From assembly GCF_003474385.1 (NCBI RefSeq), contig NZ_QUCY01000002.1, positions 124,001-188,000 of the forward strand: a stretch of DNA of 64,000 bases. The letters are read 5' to 3'. The stretch comes from Senegalimassilia sp003474385 (GTDB lineage Bacteria > Actinomycetota > Coriobacteriia > Coriobacteriales > Eggerthellaceae). The position numbers were made by a program, and so were the translations under genes. This document shows, piece after piece, positions 36,203-44,887 of this stretch. The notes beneath the pieces were generated by a model. It searched no databases and was not told the DNA's origin. It saw nothing but the letters and a program-made list of their open reading frames with translations. Each line of letters begins with the position of its first letter. Positions within the stretch are counted from its first letter, which is position 1.

Positions 36203-36257
36203 CGTATACTGCAATCCGTATATGCCTTGCTGTAATTGAGGAACGAAAGGCACAAAA

Positions 36258-39200
36258 ATGCCGGATATTAAAGAGCATATCGCATACCTGTCGCAGGAGA
36301 TCGGCGCCCGTCCCGCTGGCACCGAAGAGGAACAGCAGGCTGCGTTGTACATTACCGAGCAATTCCAGAAGGAAGCAGGCTTGCCTGCTAACATCGAGGA
36401 TTTCAATGGGGTCGGCGACCCTCATCTGCCTAGCATGATTTGCTGCGGCGCAGCTGTGGTGCTCGCCTTGCTGTCGTTGATTGTGCCCGTGCTGAGCATC
36501 ATCGGGGTTATCGGTTGCCTTGCAGCCGCCGGCTTGTTCGCGGCGGAATATTTGGATAAGCCCATCATCTCGAAGCTTCTGGGAAAAGGTGTGAGCCAAA
36601 ACGTTGTGGCTAAGTACGCCCCCGCAGCGCCTGAGGATGGCGAAGGTGCTCGTCGCCGAAAGGTTATCCTGGTGGCTCGCTATGACACCGGCAAGGTGCG
36701 TGCTGAGCTTGCCGGTCCCACGGCTCAGGTCATGCCGCTTGTCGGTAAGATCTCCTTCGGTGCGATGGTCGCCCTTCCCGTGCTGCTACTCATCAAGGGC
36801 GTTGCACTGGGTTCTTCCGAAGGTACGCTTACCACGATCTTCACGCTGCTGATCGTTATCGCCATGCTGCTCACTGCTATCCCGCTGGCTCTTGGTGCGC
36901 TACATCAGACTGCTGCTTACAACGAGGGTGCGAACTGCAATGCTTCCGGCGTTGCCGCCCTGCTTGAGCTGGCTCGTCGTATCGGCGCAGGCCGCGTGAG
37001 CGAAGCCGAGATCGCCGAGCGCGAGGATGCCCTGATGCATGGACCGGAGGCCGCGTATGAGAGCGGCCTTGTTCCTGAAGGTGCCGAGTTAGTGTATTCC
37101 TCCCACCCCTGTTCCTCCATGGAGGATGAGGAGAGCCTCATTGCCGCCAAGGCTGCAATCTCGGCGTTGTCGGGCAAGCCCGTCGACGGCATGACCGCTG
37201 AAGAGGTTGAGCGCAATCTCCAGAAGATCGAGCGACATGATCGCGAAGAAGCTGAAGAGGAAGCTCGAATGCAGCGCATGGAGGCGCGCGCCATCGAGAG
37301 CGCCCGCCGCGATGCCGAGCAGGCTCGTCTTGCGGCAGAGCAGGAGCAGCAGGCTCTTGAGGCCCAGCAGGCAGAGGAAGCCAAAAAGGCTCAGGCAGAG
37401 TTCGAGGCCCAGCAGGCGGCAATGCAGCAGGCGGAATTCGAGGCCCAGCAGGCAGCGGCTCAGCAAGCAGCGGCTCAGCAGGCCGCTGCCCAGCAGATGC
37501 AGCCCGCCGCGGAGCAACAGCGCGCAGCGCAGGCAAGCGTGCCTGATTGGTATGCCCGCGCTCAGGAAAAGGCCAAGAAGCCCCGCAACGCCGAGAAGCC
37601 GGCGCAGCGCTCCCGTTACGCTAGCGCCCTTGATGCCGCGGTTGCCGAAAGTGCCGGTCATTTCGCGAAGGCGAACAACATCGTGGAGCATGAGCTCGAG
37701 CGCTCCTTCGACATTGATCGCGACACTATCCGAGAGGTTCGCGCTCCGCAGTGGGCGACCATCGCGCCCGTGCAGCCCGCGGTGCAGCCCGAAACCGAGC
37801 AACCGGTCGCGAACGCCGCATCCTCCGAAGTCTCCGTGAATGCGGTGTCGGCGGTTGAGCAGGCTTCGCAGATGCAGCAGGCACCTGTTCAAGAGCATCC
37901 TGCTATCCAGCCCCCCGCATCTCAGCAGGCTGTGCAGCTCGATGCGCAGGTTGAGACGGCTTCCGCTGACGAGACGGCGCCTGCAGCGCCTCAAAACGAT
38001 GCCGTGGTTGCAGCTCCCGTCCCCGAGGCTTCTGCTCCCGTGGCAGAGCCCGCACTCGAGCAGATGACCGCTCAGCAGCCCGTCGCGCAGTTTGCTCCCG
38101 CGCAGGTTTCCGCACCTGATCCTGTTCAGGCCCAAGTTGTCGCTTCCGCCGAGGTTGCCGATCCCTTCGCCACGGCAGCTACGCCCCCGATCGACGTCAC
38201 GAAGCTCCATCTTGAGGATGTCCCCCCGATGGGCGATGTTCCCATGCCGGCGTTCCTGGATCCGCGCAAGGTGCAGGAAGAGGCCCAGTCCCGCCAATCC
38301 GACGCTCCTCGCTCGGGCAATCGCGTCGACGTGACGCAGGCTTCCATCAACGAGGCCGGTCGTGTCGATGCGGCAAACGCTCCCGCGGTGCCTATGCCCG
38401 CACCCGCGTCTGAGTCCGCAGATGAGACGGTGCCGGAGCTGCAGGCCAAGCCGCTTGATATCCCGGATGTCTCCGTGGCCCCGGTGGCTCCCGTCATCTT
38501 GCCGGAAGTCTCCGCGACTGCGCCTGCTGCCCCCGTTGCGGCGGCAGTGAAGCAGCGCGCTCCGCTTGCCGACGTCGAATCCGCCGGCAAGACCGCGGCG
38601 CGCAGCCTACTGAACTTGCTTCCCTCCATCGGGTCCTCCGATATCAAGGCCTCCCATGAGCAGGAGGGCGAAGAGGCTGGGGAACCCGGTGAGAAGAAGG
38701 ATTCCAAGTCTTCCCTGCTCGCATCCCTGCCTTCGCTGTCCGGCTCGATCAAGGCAGCGGATGCTGCTCAGGCCCAGCCGGGTGTGAGCGCTGCCGCAAG
38801 CTTCGGCACCGCCGGTGCAACCGGCTCGTTCGCTCCGGTGAGCAGCGAGCTTGCCAGCACCATGGATCCTGAGGACATGTACGTCGACGATGCGGATGAT
38901 TCTGCTTACGACGACCACTTCACCGAAACGGGTGCGTTTGCGGGACCTGGCTACATGGAGATGCCCAAGTCACGCTTCCGCCGCCTGTTCGACAAGTTCC
39001 TTCATCGCAAGGACGACGAAGAGGATACGCCGCAGGAGTGGCTTGACGTGGACGACAACTTCGAGGCCCGTGCCGCCGGAAAGGCGCGCGGCGGCTGGGA
39101 GAGCTTCCAGGAAGAGCACTACGAGCAGGGCGAGTATCAGGGTGATTACGCTGTCGAAGCCGATCAGAATGTTGCAGCGTATCCTGGGGCTACGCAGGCT

Positions 39201-39956
39201 CTGCCCGCTTTGCAGAGCGACGACCTCGGCGCAACTCAGGCATGGAAGCCTCAGCCGATCGACGTCGAGGCGGCAGGCCAAGAGGCTTCCCAAGTTGCGT
39301 ACGATGATTCGTTCAATGTCAACGACGTGGCAGACGACGAGCAGTCCGGGTCCAACCGCTTCCGTCCGTGGCATGGCGGCGCTTACTCCGCACGTCGTAT
39401 GGAGAACAGCAACCTGTCCTCCGAGGAGCTTGCCGACGAAGCGGCCGCGGCGGCAGTGCCCACGCCTGTTGAGCTCAACGAGGAGCTCAACGAGGTGTAC
39501 CAGTTCCGCAACCCGGACATCGATGCCGAAGTGTGGTTCGTGGCTCTGGGCTCCGAGCTTGCTCAGAATTCCGGCATGAAGGCGTTCCTGGAAGCTCATC
39601 AGTCCGAGCTGCGAGGTGCGTTCATCGTCGATATCGATGCTATCGGCGCCGGCGATCTGACCATGATCGAGCGCGAGGGCTTCTTGAAGCCCTCGAAGGC
39701 ATCGTCGCGTATGAAGCGTTATATCCGCAAGGCCTCGCAGGCTACCGGCATCAAGGTGGCATCCGGTGCGCTGCTCGGCGAGGAAAGCGCTGCATCGTAT
39801 GCGGCGAAGCATGGCTGCCAGGTTACCCATCTGGTGGGCATGGAAGGCGGCAAGCCTGCGCTGTATGGCCAGCAAGATGACATCGTCGAGAACATCGACG
39901 AGAAGAAACTGGCCTCCAACGTGGACTTTCTTATGGAGTTGTTGAAGAATATGTAA
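36258..39956 (+). CDS. Degenerate M28-family membrane protein with a large disordered insertion
   Basis: The 1232-aa protein starts like an M28 zinc peptidase (YLSQEIGARPAGTEEEQQAA). The M28 fold is split by membrane helices (about 58-97, 165-185, 192-215) and then by about 830 residues rich in Ala, Gln, Glu and Pro. It resumes near residue 1088 (WFVALGSELAQNSGM, IVDIDAIGAGDL, HLVGMEGG). Metal-ligand motifs are changed: AHxDS is ARYDT, GADDNxSG is GANCNASG, and EExG is ELAQ. Only the Asp in VDIDAIG looks kept. So it is probably a non-catalytic scaffold. GAACGAAAGG precedes the ATG. Confidence 0.75.
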   Translation: MPDIKEHIAYLSQEIGARPAGTEEEQQAALYITEQFQKEAGLPANIEDFNGVGDPHLPSMICCGAAVVLALLSLIVPVLSIIGVIGCLAAAGLFAAEYLDKPIISKLLGKGVSQNVVAKYAPAAPEDGEGARRRKVILVARYDTGKVRAELAGPTAQVMPLVGKISFGAMVALPVLLLIKGVALGSSEGTLTTIFTLLIVIAMLLTAIPLALGALHQTAAYNEGANCNASGVAALLELARRIGAGRVSEAEIAEREDALMHGPEAAYESGLVPEGAELVYSSHPCSSMEDEESLIAAKAAISALSGKPVDGMTAEEVERNLQKIERHDREEAEEEARMQRMEARAIESARRDAEQARLAAEQEQQALEAQQAEEAKKAQAEFEAQQAAMQQAEFEAQQAAAQQAAAQQAAAQQMQPAAEQQRAAQASVPDWYARAQEKAKKPRNAEKPAQRSRYASALDAAVAESAGHFAKANNIVEHELERSFDIDRDTIREVRAPQWATIAPVQPAVQPETEQPVANAASSEVSVNAVSAVEQASQMQQAPVQEHPAIQPPASQQAVQLDAQVETASADETAPAAPQNDAVVAAPVPEASAPVAEPALEQMTAQQPVAQFAPAQVSAPDPVQAQVVASAEVADPFATAATPPIDVTKLHLEDVPPMGDVPMPAFLDPRKVQEEAQSRQSDAPRSGNRVDVTQASINEAGRVDAANAPAVPMPAPASESADETVPELQAKPLDIPDVSVAPVAPVILPEVSATAPAAPVAAAVKQRAPLADVESAGKTAARSLLNLLPSIGSSDIKASHEQEGEEAGEPGEKKDSKSSLLASLPSLSGSIKAADAAQAQPGVSAAASFGTAGATGSFAPVSSELASTMDPEDMYVDDADDSAYDDHFTETGAFAGPGYMEMPKSRFRRLFDKFLHRKDDEEDTPQEWLDVDDNFEARAAGKARGGWESFQEEHYEQGEYQGDYAVEADQNVAAYPGATQALPALQSDDLGATQAWKPQPIDVEAAGQEASQVAYDDSFNVNDVADDEQSGSNRFRPWHGGAYSARRMENSNLSSEELADEAAAAAVPTPVELNEELNEVYQFRNPDIDAEVWFVALGSELAQNSGMKAFLEAHQSELRGAFIVDIDAIGAGDLTMIEREGFLKPSKASSRMKRYIRKASQATGIKVASGALLGEESAASYAAKHGCQVTHLVGMEGGKPALYGQQDDIVENIDEKKLASNVDFLMELLKNM

Positions 39957-40088
39957 GGCCTGTAACATGCTCGTTATCAGACTGGACGGCCGCTGGCCTA
40001 TAATTTCAGCCCGCGCGAGCACGAACTGAAAGTGCATTCACCGATTCACGGCGCCTGCACTCTTATACGGCAACTAGAGAGGTTTACT

Positions 40089-40238
40089 ATGGCTATCGAG
40101 GCATATTGCGTGAAATGCAAGGCGAAGAAGATCATGAAGGATCCCGTTGAGGGCGTCACGAAGAACGGCAAGCCTATCACGAAGGGCAAGTGCCCTGACT
40201 GCGGCACCACCATCTGCCGCATCGGCGCTGCAAAATAG
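40089..40238 (+). CDS. DUF5679 zinc-ribbon protein
   Basis: A 49-aa protein starting MAIEAYCVKCKAKK and ending CPDCGTTICRIGAAK. Two CxxC pairs make a rubredoxin-like zinc knuckle, matching the small DUF5679 family of actinobacteria and cyanobacteria. The ATG at 40089 has AGAGAGG 5 nt upstream; an in-frame start 19 codons earlier gives an implausible N-terminus. It is monocistronic before gltA, with a terminator between. Function unknown; a nucleic-acid or protein-binding role is possible. Confidence 0.82.
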   Translation: MAIEAYCVKCKAKKIMKDPVEGVTKNGKPITKGKCPDCGTTICRIGAAK

Positions 40239-40257
40239 CATATCGTTTGAGCAACAA

Positions 40258-40294
40258 CCAGCAATGCCCGCCTCGCGCGGGCATTGCTGGTTTT
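40258..40294 (+). terminator. Terminator after the DUF5679 gene
   Basis: A stem of about 13-15 bp (AGCAATGCCCGC / GCGGGCATTGCT) with a short loop, followed by GGTTTTG, 20 bp past the stop. Confidence 0.88.
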
Positions 40295-40334
40295 GAAGCG
40301 GCGGGAATGAATGACACGAAAGGAAGGGAACGTA

Positions 40335-41681
40335 ATGGGCGGCACGCAGAAAATCGACCTGTACGAGAATTTCAAGAGCATCAATTCTATCGATGCTGAA
40401 AAGTACAAACGCTACGATGTGAAGCGCGGCCTGCGCAATGCCGATGGAACCGGCGTGCTGGCGGGTTTGACGGGCATCTCCAACGTGCATGGCTACGTCA
40501 TGTCCGATGGCGAGAAACGCGCCGACGAGGGCGAGCTGCGCCTGCGCGGGTACGACCTATACGACCTTCTGGGCGTTGATGCGAAGGATCGCCGATTCAA
40601 CTATGAAGAGGTGTCCTATTTGCTGCTGATGGGCGAGCTTCCCACGGAGCAGCAGCTTTCCGACTATATCGCCACCATCGATGCCCAGCGTGAGTTGCCC
40701 GATGGTTTCACCGCGTCCATGATCATGCGCGACACCCCTCCCGATATCATGAACGTGCTGGCTCGGACCATCCTGCTTTTGTACGCCTACGACGAAAACG
40801 CTGAGGATCGATCCGTCCAGCACGAAATCAGCACCGCCATCTCCCTTATCTCCCGTCTCCCCCGCATCATGGTGCTGACGTACTACGCGATTCGCGCGCG
40901 TTACAACAACGAGTCCATGATCATGCATCGTTTCATCCCGGGTCAGTCCACGGCGGAGACCATTCTGTCCATGCTGCGCCCCGACAGGCAGTTCACGCCT
41001 GAGGAAGCGCGTATGCTCGACATCATGCTGTGCCTGCATGCCGAGCACGGCGGCGGCAACAACTCGTCGTTCACCACGCATGTGCTGACGTCCGCCGATA
41101 CGGATGCGTATTCCACGTACGCGGCGGCGATCGGGTCGCTGAAGGGCCGCAAGCACGGTGGCGCGAACCACCAGGTTCTTGCCATGCAGAAGGAGATCAA
41201 AGACAACGTCGTCAATTGGGAGAACGATGACGAGGTTGCGGCGTATCTCGCTAAGATCGTGAACAAGCAGGCTTACGACAAGAGCGGTCTGGTTTACGGT
41301 ATGGGCCATGCGGTGTACACGCTGTCCGACCCTCGCGCCGTCATCTGCAAACGCTTTGCCGAGAAGCTGGCCATAGGCACGGAATTCGAAGCCGAATTCC
41401 GTTTGCTCGAGAAGATCGAGCGCCTGGCACCCGAGGTGATCCTCAATGAGAAAGGCACGAGAAAGGACATGTGCGCGAACGTGGACATGTACTCTGGCTT
41501 CGTGTACTCCATGCTGGGCATTCCGGAGGATCTGTTCACCCCGCTGTTCGCCTGTGCTCGCATGTCGGGCTGGGCTGCGCATCGCTTCGAGGAAATCGTC
41601 TCGGGCAAGCGCATCATCCGTCCCGCGTACAAGTCGATCTACAGCAAGAAGCGCGCGTATATCCCTATGGACGAGCGCTAA
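40335..41681 (+). CDS. gltA: Citrate synthase
   Basis: Citrate synthase condenses oxaloacetate and acetyl-CoA. The 448-aa product has the catalytic His regions (LHAEHGGGNNSSFTTHV and GMGHAVYTLSDPRAVICK), the active-site Asp and Arg later (NVDMYSGFVYSMLGIPEDLF, then SGWAAHRFEE). A longer N-terminus of about 60 residues, starting MGGTQKIDLYENF, places it with the family seen in anaerobes. ATG at 40335 follows AGGAAGGG. A terminator follows. It stands alone here; aconitase or isocitrate dehydrogenase genes are absent, so the cycle may be partial, supplying 2-oxoglutarate. Confidence 0.93.
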   Translation: MGGTQKIDLYENFKSINSIDAEKYKRYDVKRGLRNADGTGVLAGLTGISNVHGYVMSDGEKRADEGELRLRGYDLYDLLGVDAKDRRFNYEEVSYLLLMGELPTEQQLSDYIATIDAQRELPDGFTASMIMRDTPPDIMNVLARTILLLYAYDENAEDRSVQHEISTAISLISRLPRIMVLTYYAIRARYNNESMIMHRFIPGQSTAETILSMLRPDRQFTPEEARMLDIMLCLHAEHGGGNNSSFTTHVLTSADTDAYSTYAAAIGSLKGRKHGGANHQVLAMQKEIKDNVVNWENDDEVAAYLAKIVNKQAYDKSGLVYGMGHAVYTLSDPRAVICKRFAEKLAIGTEFEAEFRLLEKIERLAPEVILNEKGTRKDMCANVDMYSGFVYSMLGIPEDLFTPLFACARMSGWAAHRFEEIVSGKRIIRPAYKSIYSKKRAYIPMDER

Positions 41682-41707
41682 GCGCAACGCAACGCAAAAC
41701 CCTGTTG

Positions 41708-41736
41708 AAGCGCCCGGATCTCTTCCGGGCGCTTTT
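41708..41736 (+). terminator. Terminator after gltA
   Basis: An 11-bp stem AAGCGCCCGGA / TCCGGGCGCTT with a short loop and TTTT, 27 bp past the stop. Confidence 0.9.
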
Positions 41737-41872
41737 GCGTTGTTTTAGGATGAGTAAGTAGGCGAAAGAGTTTAAAGTTACATAAAACTAAGCAGTTCTA
41801 TCGCTATCTTTCGGGTCGCGACGTTCGCGTGGCTCTGCTTTGCAAATGGGCAGCTGGGGCTGGTTTGGTTTC

Positions 41873-41900
41873 AAAAAAGAAAACGCCCGGGGACCCGGGC
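41873..41900 (-). terminator. Terminator after tRNA-Ser(TGA)
   Basis: On the minus strand GCCCGGG-TC-CCCGGGC is followed by GTTTTCTTTTTT, 11 nt past the tRNA 3' end. Confidence 0.9.
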
Positions 41901-41910
41901 GATAGCATTC

Positions 41911-41998
41911 TGGCGGAGGAAGTAGGATTCGAACCCACGGAACCTTGCGGCTCAACAGTTTTCAAGACTGCCGCCTTCAACCACTCGGCCATTCCTCC
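41911..41998 (-). tRNA. tRNA-Ser (anticodon TGA)
   Basis: Type II tRNA with CCA. Acceptor GGAGGAA pairs with TTCCTCC; the anticodon loop GTCTTGAAAAC gives TGA (reads UCA and others). A long variable arm is seen. It lies just upstream of tadA, on the opposite strand. Confidence 0.95.
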
Positions 41999-42019
41999 AT
42001 GTAGCTTGCTAGGATACCA

Positions 42020-42025
42020 TATAAT
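42020..42025 (+). promoter_or_regulatory. tadA -10 box, probably leaderless
   Basis: TATAAT followed by 7 nt and the ATG at 42033, the same geometry as rlmN. The expected start of transcription is at or one base before the ATG. No clear -35 was seen. Confidence 0.55.
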
Positions 42026-42032
42026 GATGCTT

Positions 42033-42536
42033 ATGAATGACGAAGAATACATGCACATGGCGCTTGAGGAGGCGCAACGTGCGGCGGCTATGGGAGAGGT
42101 CCCCATCGGCGCTGTGGTTGTGTACCACCCTATCGACAAAGCAACGCGTCGACCGCTTGCCGAGCCTCGCGTGATTGCGCGGGCATGCAATATCCGCGAG
42201 ACGCAGCAAGATCCCGCAGGGCATGCGGAGTTCGTTGCCATGAAGATGGCGGCGGCCGAACTTGGCGTGTGGAGGCTTACGGGCTGCACGGTGTACGTGA
42301 CCCTGGAGCCGTGCATCATGTGCGCCGGGCTCATGCACCAGGCTCGGGTCGACCGCTGTGTGTTCGGTGCGCCCGATCCGAAAGCGGGTGCTTTGGGCAC
42401 GTTGTATTCCATTCATGAGGATAAGCGCCTCAACCATACATTCGACGTAAAGGCCGGCGTGTTGTCCGAGGAATGCGCAACCATATTGCGAGAATTCTTC
42501 AAGGCACGTCGAAAGAAACGAACGGAGCAGCAGTGA
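42033..42536 (+). CDS. tadA: tRNA-specific adenosine deaminase TadA
   Basis: TadA converts A34 to inosine in tRNA-Arg(ACG). The 167-aa product has the zinc/deaminase motif HAEFVAM (Glu proton shuttle) and PCIMCAGLMHQARV (Cys ligands), and the core RALEEAQRAAAMGEVPIGAVVV-like N-terminus. I place the start at ATG 42033 because TATAAT ends 7 nt before; ATGs at 42024 and 42027 lie inside or right at the box. It overlaps the ispE start by 1 bp, hence one operon. The neighbour on the other strand is tRNA-Ser(TGA). Confidence 0.93.
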   Translation: MNDEEYMHMALEEAQRAAAMGEVPIGAVVVYHPIDKATRRPLAEPRVIARACNIRETQQDPAGHAEFVAMKMAAAELGVWRLTGCTVYVTLEPCIMCAGLMHQARVDRCVFGAPDPKAGALGTLYSIHEDKRLNHTFDVKAGVLSEECATILREFFKARRKKRTEQQ

Positions 42537-43555
42537 TGCAGCAAGACGAAAAACAGAATGTTTCACGTGAAACATTGGAAGGGTCCGTGGACATGCTCGA
42601 CATAGCTCGCGTTGCCCAGGACGTGGAAGCGCGCGAGTTTGCCGGAATGGGTTCGCTCAAGCTGGTTGCCCCGGCAAAGGTGAATCTGTACCTGAACGTC
42701 AAGGGCGTACGCGATGATGGATACCACGAGGTGTCCACGACGATGCATGCGCTGATGCTGCATGACGTGCTGCGCATGAAGATCATTCCGGGCACCGGTG
42801 AAGCGGTGAAGCTGACCACGCGCAGCTTCGAGGGGCTGGCTCCCCTGGATGTCGATCCGCAGGACAACATCGTGGTGAAGGCTATCTTGAAATTGGCAGA
42901 GGCGTTTGGCCGCACGCTGGGCGAAGAGGAAACGATGCGCGTGCATCTCGAGAAGCGCATCCCCGTTCAGGCGGGCCTGGGCGGCGGCTCGTCGGATGCG
43001 GCAGCGGCGCTGCTGGGCTCGGCGGTTCTATGGGGCGAAAGCGTTTTGGATCCGCGAATCAAAGAGGTTGCCGCTCAGCTGGGCGCCGACGTGGTCTTCT
43101 TCTTGCAGGGCGGTTGCGCGCTTTACGACGGCATCGGCGAGAATCTGGTTCGCACGCTCAAGCCGATGAACGACTTCCTGGTGCTGGTGAAGCCCGAAGG
43201 CGGCGTTTCCACCGCCGAGTCATACAAGAAGATCGACGAAGACCCCCAGCCTATTTCTGCCGAGGATGCGCAAGCGGCGGAATCGGCGGAGTACGCTATG
43301 AGCGTCCCGTTTCTGAACAATATGGCGAAGGCCAGCGAGCAGCTGAATCCGGGGATCCGCACCGTGCGCGAATGGCTGCAGGAGCAGCCGGGCGTTTGCA
43401 ATGCCATGATGTCCGGCAGCGGCGCCGCGGTGTTCGCGGCATGCGATTCCTTCGCATCGGCGGCAAAGGTGGCAACCGACGCGCAGGCCAAGGGATGGTG
43501 GGCCCGCACCACCACGTTCGGTCCCTTCAAGGCGACGCTTACCACGAATTGCTAG
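42536..43555 (+). CDS. ispE: 4-diphosphocytidyl-2-C-methyl-D-erythritol kinase
   Basis: IspE is the GHMP kinase of the MEP isoprenoid pathway, which feeds menaquinone and lipid carriers. The 339-aa product has PAKVNLYLNVKGVRDDGYHEV, the GHMP glycine motif PVQAGLGGGSSDAAAAL and the C-terminal motif MMSGSGAAVFA. An extra N-terminal region of about 35 residues precedes the fold and contains a parS (NVSRET). It starts within the tadA stop (TGATG). Length and motifs otherwise normal. Confidence 0.93.
   Translation: MQQDEKQNVSRETLEGSVDMLDIARVAQDVEAREFAGMGSLKLVAPAKVNLYLNVKGVRDDGYHEVSTTMHALMLHDVLRMKIIPGTGEAVKLTTRSFEGLAPLDVDPQDNIVVKAILKLAEAFGRTLGEEETMRVHLEKRIPVQAGLGGGSSDAAAALLGSAVLWGESVLDPRIKEVAAQLGADVVFFLQGGCALYDGIGENLVRTLKPMNDFLVLVKPEGGVSTAESYKKIDEDPQPISAEDAQAAESAEYAMSVPFLNNMAKASEQLNPGIRTVREWLQEQPGVCNAMMSGSGAAVFAACDSFASAAKVATDAQAKGWWARTTTFGPFKATLTTNC
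42559..42574. other. parS centromere site within ispE
   Basis: Perfect 16-bp parS, read as VSRET near the ispE N-terminus, in a part not needed for the fold. Confidence 0.92.
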
Positions 43556-43731
43556 ACAAACCTTGCAGCGTAGGGGATTCCAGCGTAGCGATGTCGTTTA
43601 TGCTGTATCCAGGGTCGGAGCACCCCGTTTTGGGAGGGCGCCTTGACCTTATAAGGGCTCGGACTGCGATTTGCAGAGAACCACGATCTTCAAGGTCGCG
43701 GAATGTAGGCACCCGGTAGAAGGAGGAAGCC

Positions 43732-44283
43732 ATGACAGCGGTAATCATCCTTGTCGCGATAGCGGTAGTGCTCATCGTGTTCATCATCGCGCTCTATAAC
43801 AAGCTGGTGAAGCTTCGCAACATGGTGGACAACGCTTGGGCGCAGATCGATGTGCAGCTTCAGAGGCGTTTGGACCTTATCCCGAACGTGGTGGAAACCG
43901 TGAAGGGTTACGCACAGCACGAGAGCGCTACGTTGGACGCCGTGACGCAGGCTCGTGCGGCTGTGGCGAGCGCAAGCACTCCCGAAGGACGCATGGGGGC
44001 TAACAACCACCTTACCGAGACCCTGAAAAGCTTGTTCGCGGTGGCCGAAGCCTATCCTGACTTGAAGGCGAACGCCAACTTCCAGCAATTGCAAGCCGAG
44101 CTGTCGAACACCGAAGACAAGATCAGCTACATGCGCCAGAGCTTCAACGATACGGTGATGAAGTACAACACCGCCATCCAGACGTTCCCTGCCGTGCTTT
44201 TCGCAGGCATGATGGGATTCAAGGAACGTCCGAGCTTTGCCGCCGAGGAGGGTGCCTCCGCTGCGCCGAAGGTGACGTTCTAA
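43732..44283 (+). CDS. LemA-family membrane protein
   Basis: A 183-aa LemA protein: an N-terminal membrane helix (VIILVAIAVVLIVFIIALYN), then a helical outside domain with the family motifs VDNAWAQIDVQLQRRLDLIPNVVETVK and FPAVLFAGMMGF near the C-terminus (the latter a second conserved segment). LemA proteins usually stand next to a DUF2207 protein, here found 600 bp downstream beyond a tRNA. AAGGAGGAAG precedes the ATG. It is the first of a two-gene unit. Precise role unknown; a role in envelope or stress has been suggested for related genes. Confidence 0.9.
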   Translation: MTAVIILVAIAVVLIVFIIALYNKLVKLRNMVDNAWAQIDVQLQRRLDLIPNVVETVKGYAQHESATLDAVTQARAAVASASTPEGRMGANNHLTETLKSLFAVAEAYPDLKANANFQQLQAELSNTEDKISYMRQSFNDTVMKYNTAIQTFPAVLFAGMMGFKERPSFAAEEGASAAPKVTF

Positions 44284-44284
44284 C

Positions 44285-44644
44285 ATGGTTGCAAGGCTGA
44301 CGCGCATCATACCGTTGCTGCTATTGCTGGCCTTCGTGGCTGGCGTGGTGTACGTGGTGGCGGCGTGGCGCTATTCGCCCGCGCGGGCGAAGGAGATCCT
44401 TATCAAGGCCTTCACCGTGCTGAATGTGGCGCTGGCCGCATTCTTTGGCCTGGCAAGCTTGTATGCGCTGTCGGAGCGCAACGGCGATGTGCTGGATTTA
44501 ACGCTTTCGTTCATGGTTACCGCGTTGGTGGCGCTGGGGATTACGCGGATATGCCGAGCGGTGTTCTTGAAGCACAACCCCTCGTACCGGATGAAGCCGA
44601 TGAAGGCGAAGCGTTTGCACCGCTGGCCTTGGGGACGAAGATGA
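44285..44644 (+). CDS. Small membrane protein following lemA
   Basis: A 119-aa protein with about three hydrophobic segments (IIPLLLLLAFVAGVVYVV, ILIKAFTVLNVALAAFFGL, FMVTALVALGITRICRA) and a basic C-terminus. It begins 2 bp after the lemA stop, so it is translationally coupled. I cannot name a family. The set lemA - this gene - DUF2207 looks like one envelope module. A terminator ends the unit. Confidence 0.75.
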   Translation: MVARLTRIIPLLLLLAFVAGVVYVVAAWRYSPARAKEILIKAFTVLNVALAAFFGLASLYALSERNGDVLDLTLSFMVTALVALGITRICRAVFLKHNPSYRMKPMKAKRLHRWPWGRR

Positions 44645-44648
44645 TCGC

Positions 44649-44680
44649 GAAGGCGCCCGATATCGAGCGCCTTCTTTTAT
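44649..44680 (+). terminator. Terminator after the lemA unit
   Basis: An 8-bp stem GAAGGCGC / GCGCCTTC with a 10-nt loop, followed by TTTTAT, just past the stop. Confidence 0.85.
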
Positions 44681-44693
44681 AGTTGGTAATCGA

Positions 44694-44722
44694 AACAAAA
44701 AGCCCTCGCATTTGCGAGGGCT
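44694..44722 (-). terminator. Terminator after tRNA-Ser(GCT)
   Basis: On the minus strand AGCCCTCGC / GCGAGGGCT with a loop of 4 nt, followed by TTTTTGTTTCG, 9 nt past the tRNA. Confidence 0.9.
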
Positions 44723-44731
44723 GAAAATACG

Positions 44732-44822
44732 TGGCGGAGAAGTAGGGATTCGAACCCTAGATGCCCTTGTGGGGCATACTCACTTAGCAGGCGAGCACCT
44801 TCGGCCTCTCGGTCACTTCTCC
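44732..44822 (-). tRNA. tRNA-Ser (anticodon GCT)
   Basis: Type II tRNA with CCA. Acceptor GGAGAAG pairs with CTTCTCC; the anticodon loop CTGCTAA gives GCT (reads AGC/AGU). It lies between the lemA unit and the DUF2207 gene on the opposite strand. Confidence 0.95.
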
Positions 44823-44887
44823 ACGCTATAATAGGTGCGGGTAGATATAATACCTTGACTGTCGAAAACTTGCAAGGAGCATTCTCG

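Noticed and set aside
43556..43731. Possible small RNA such as SRP RNA near tadA/ispE
   Set aside because: The SRP core motif was not found; only a short unremarkable gap before lemA.
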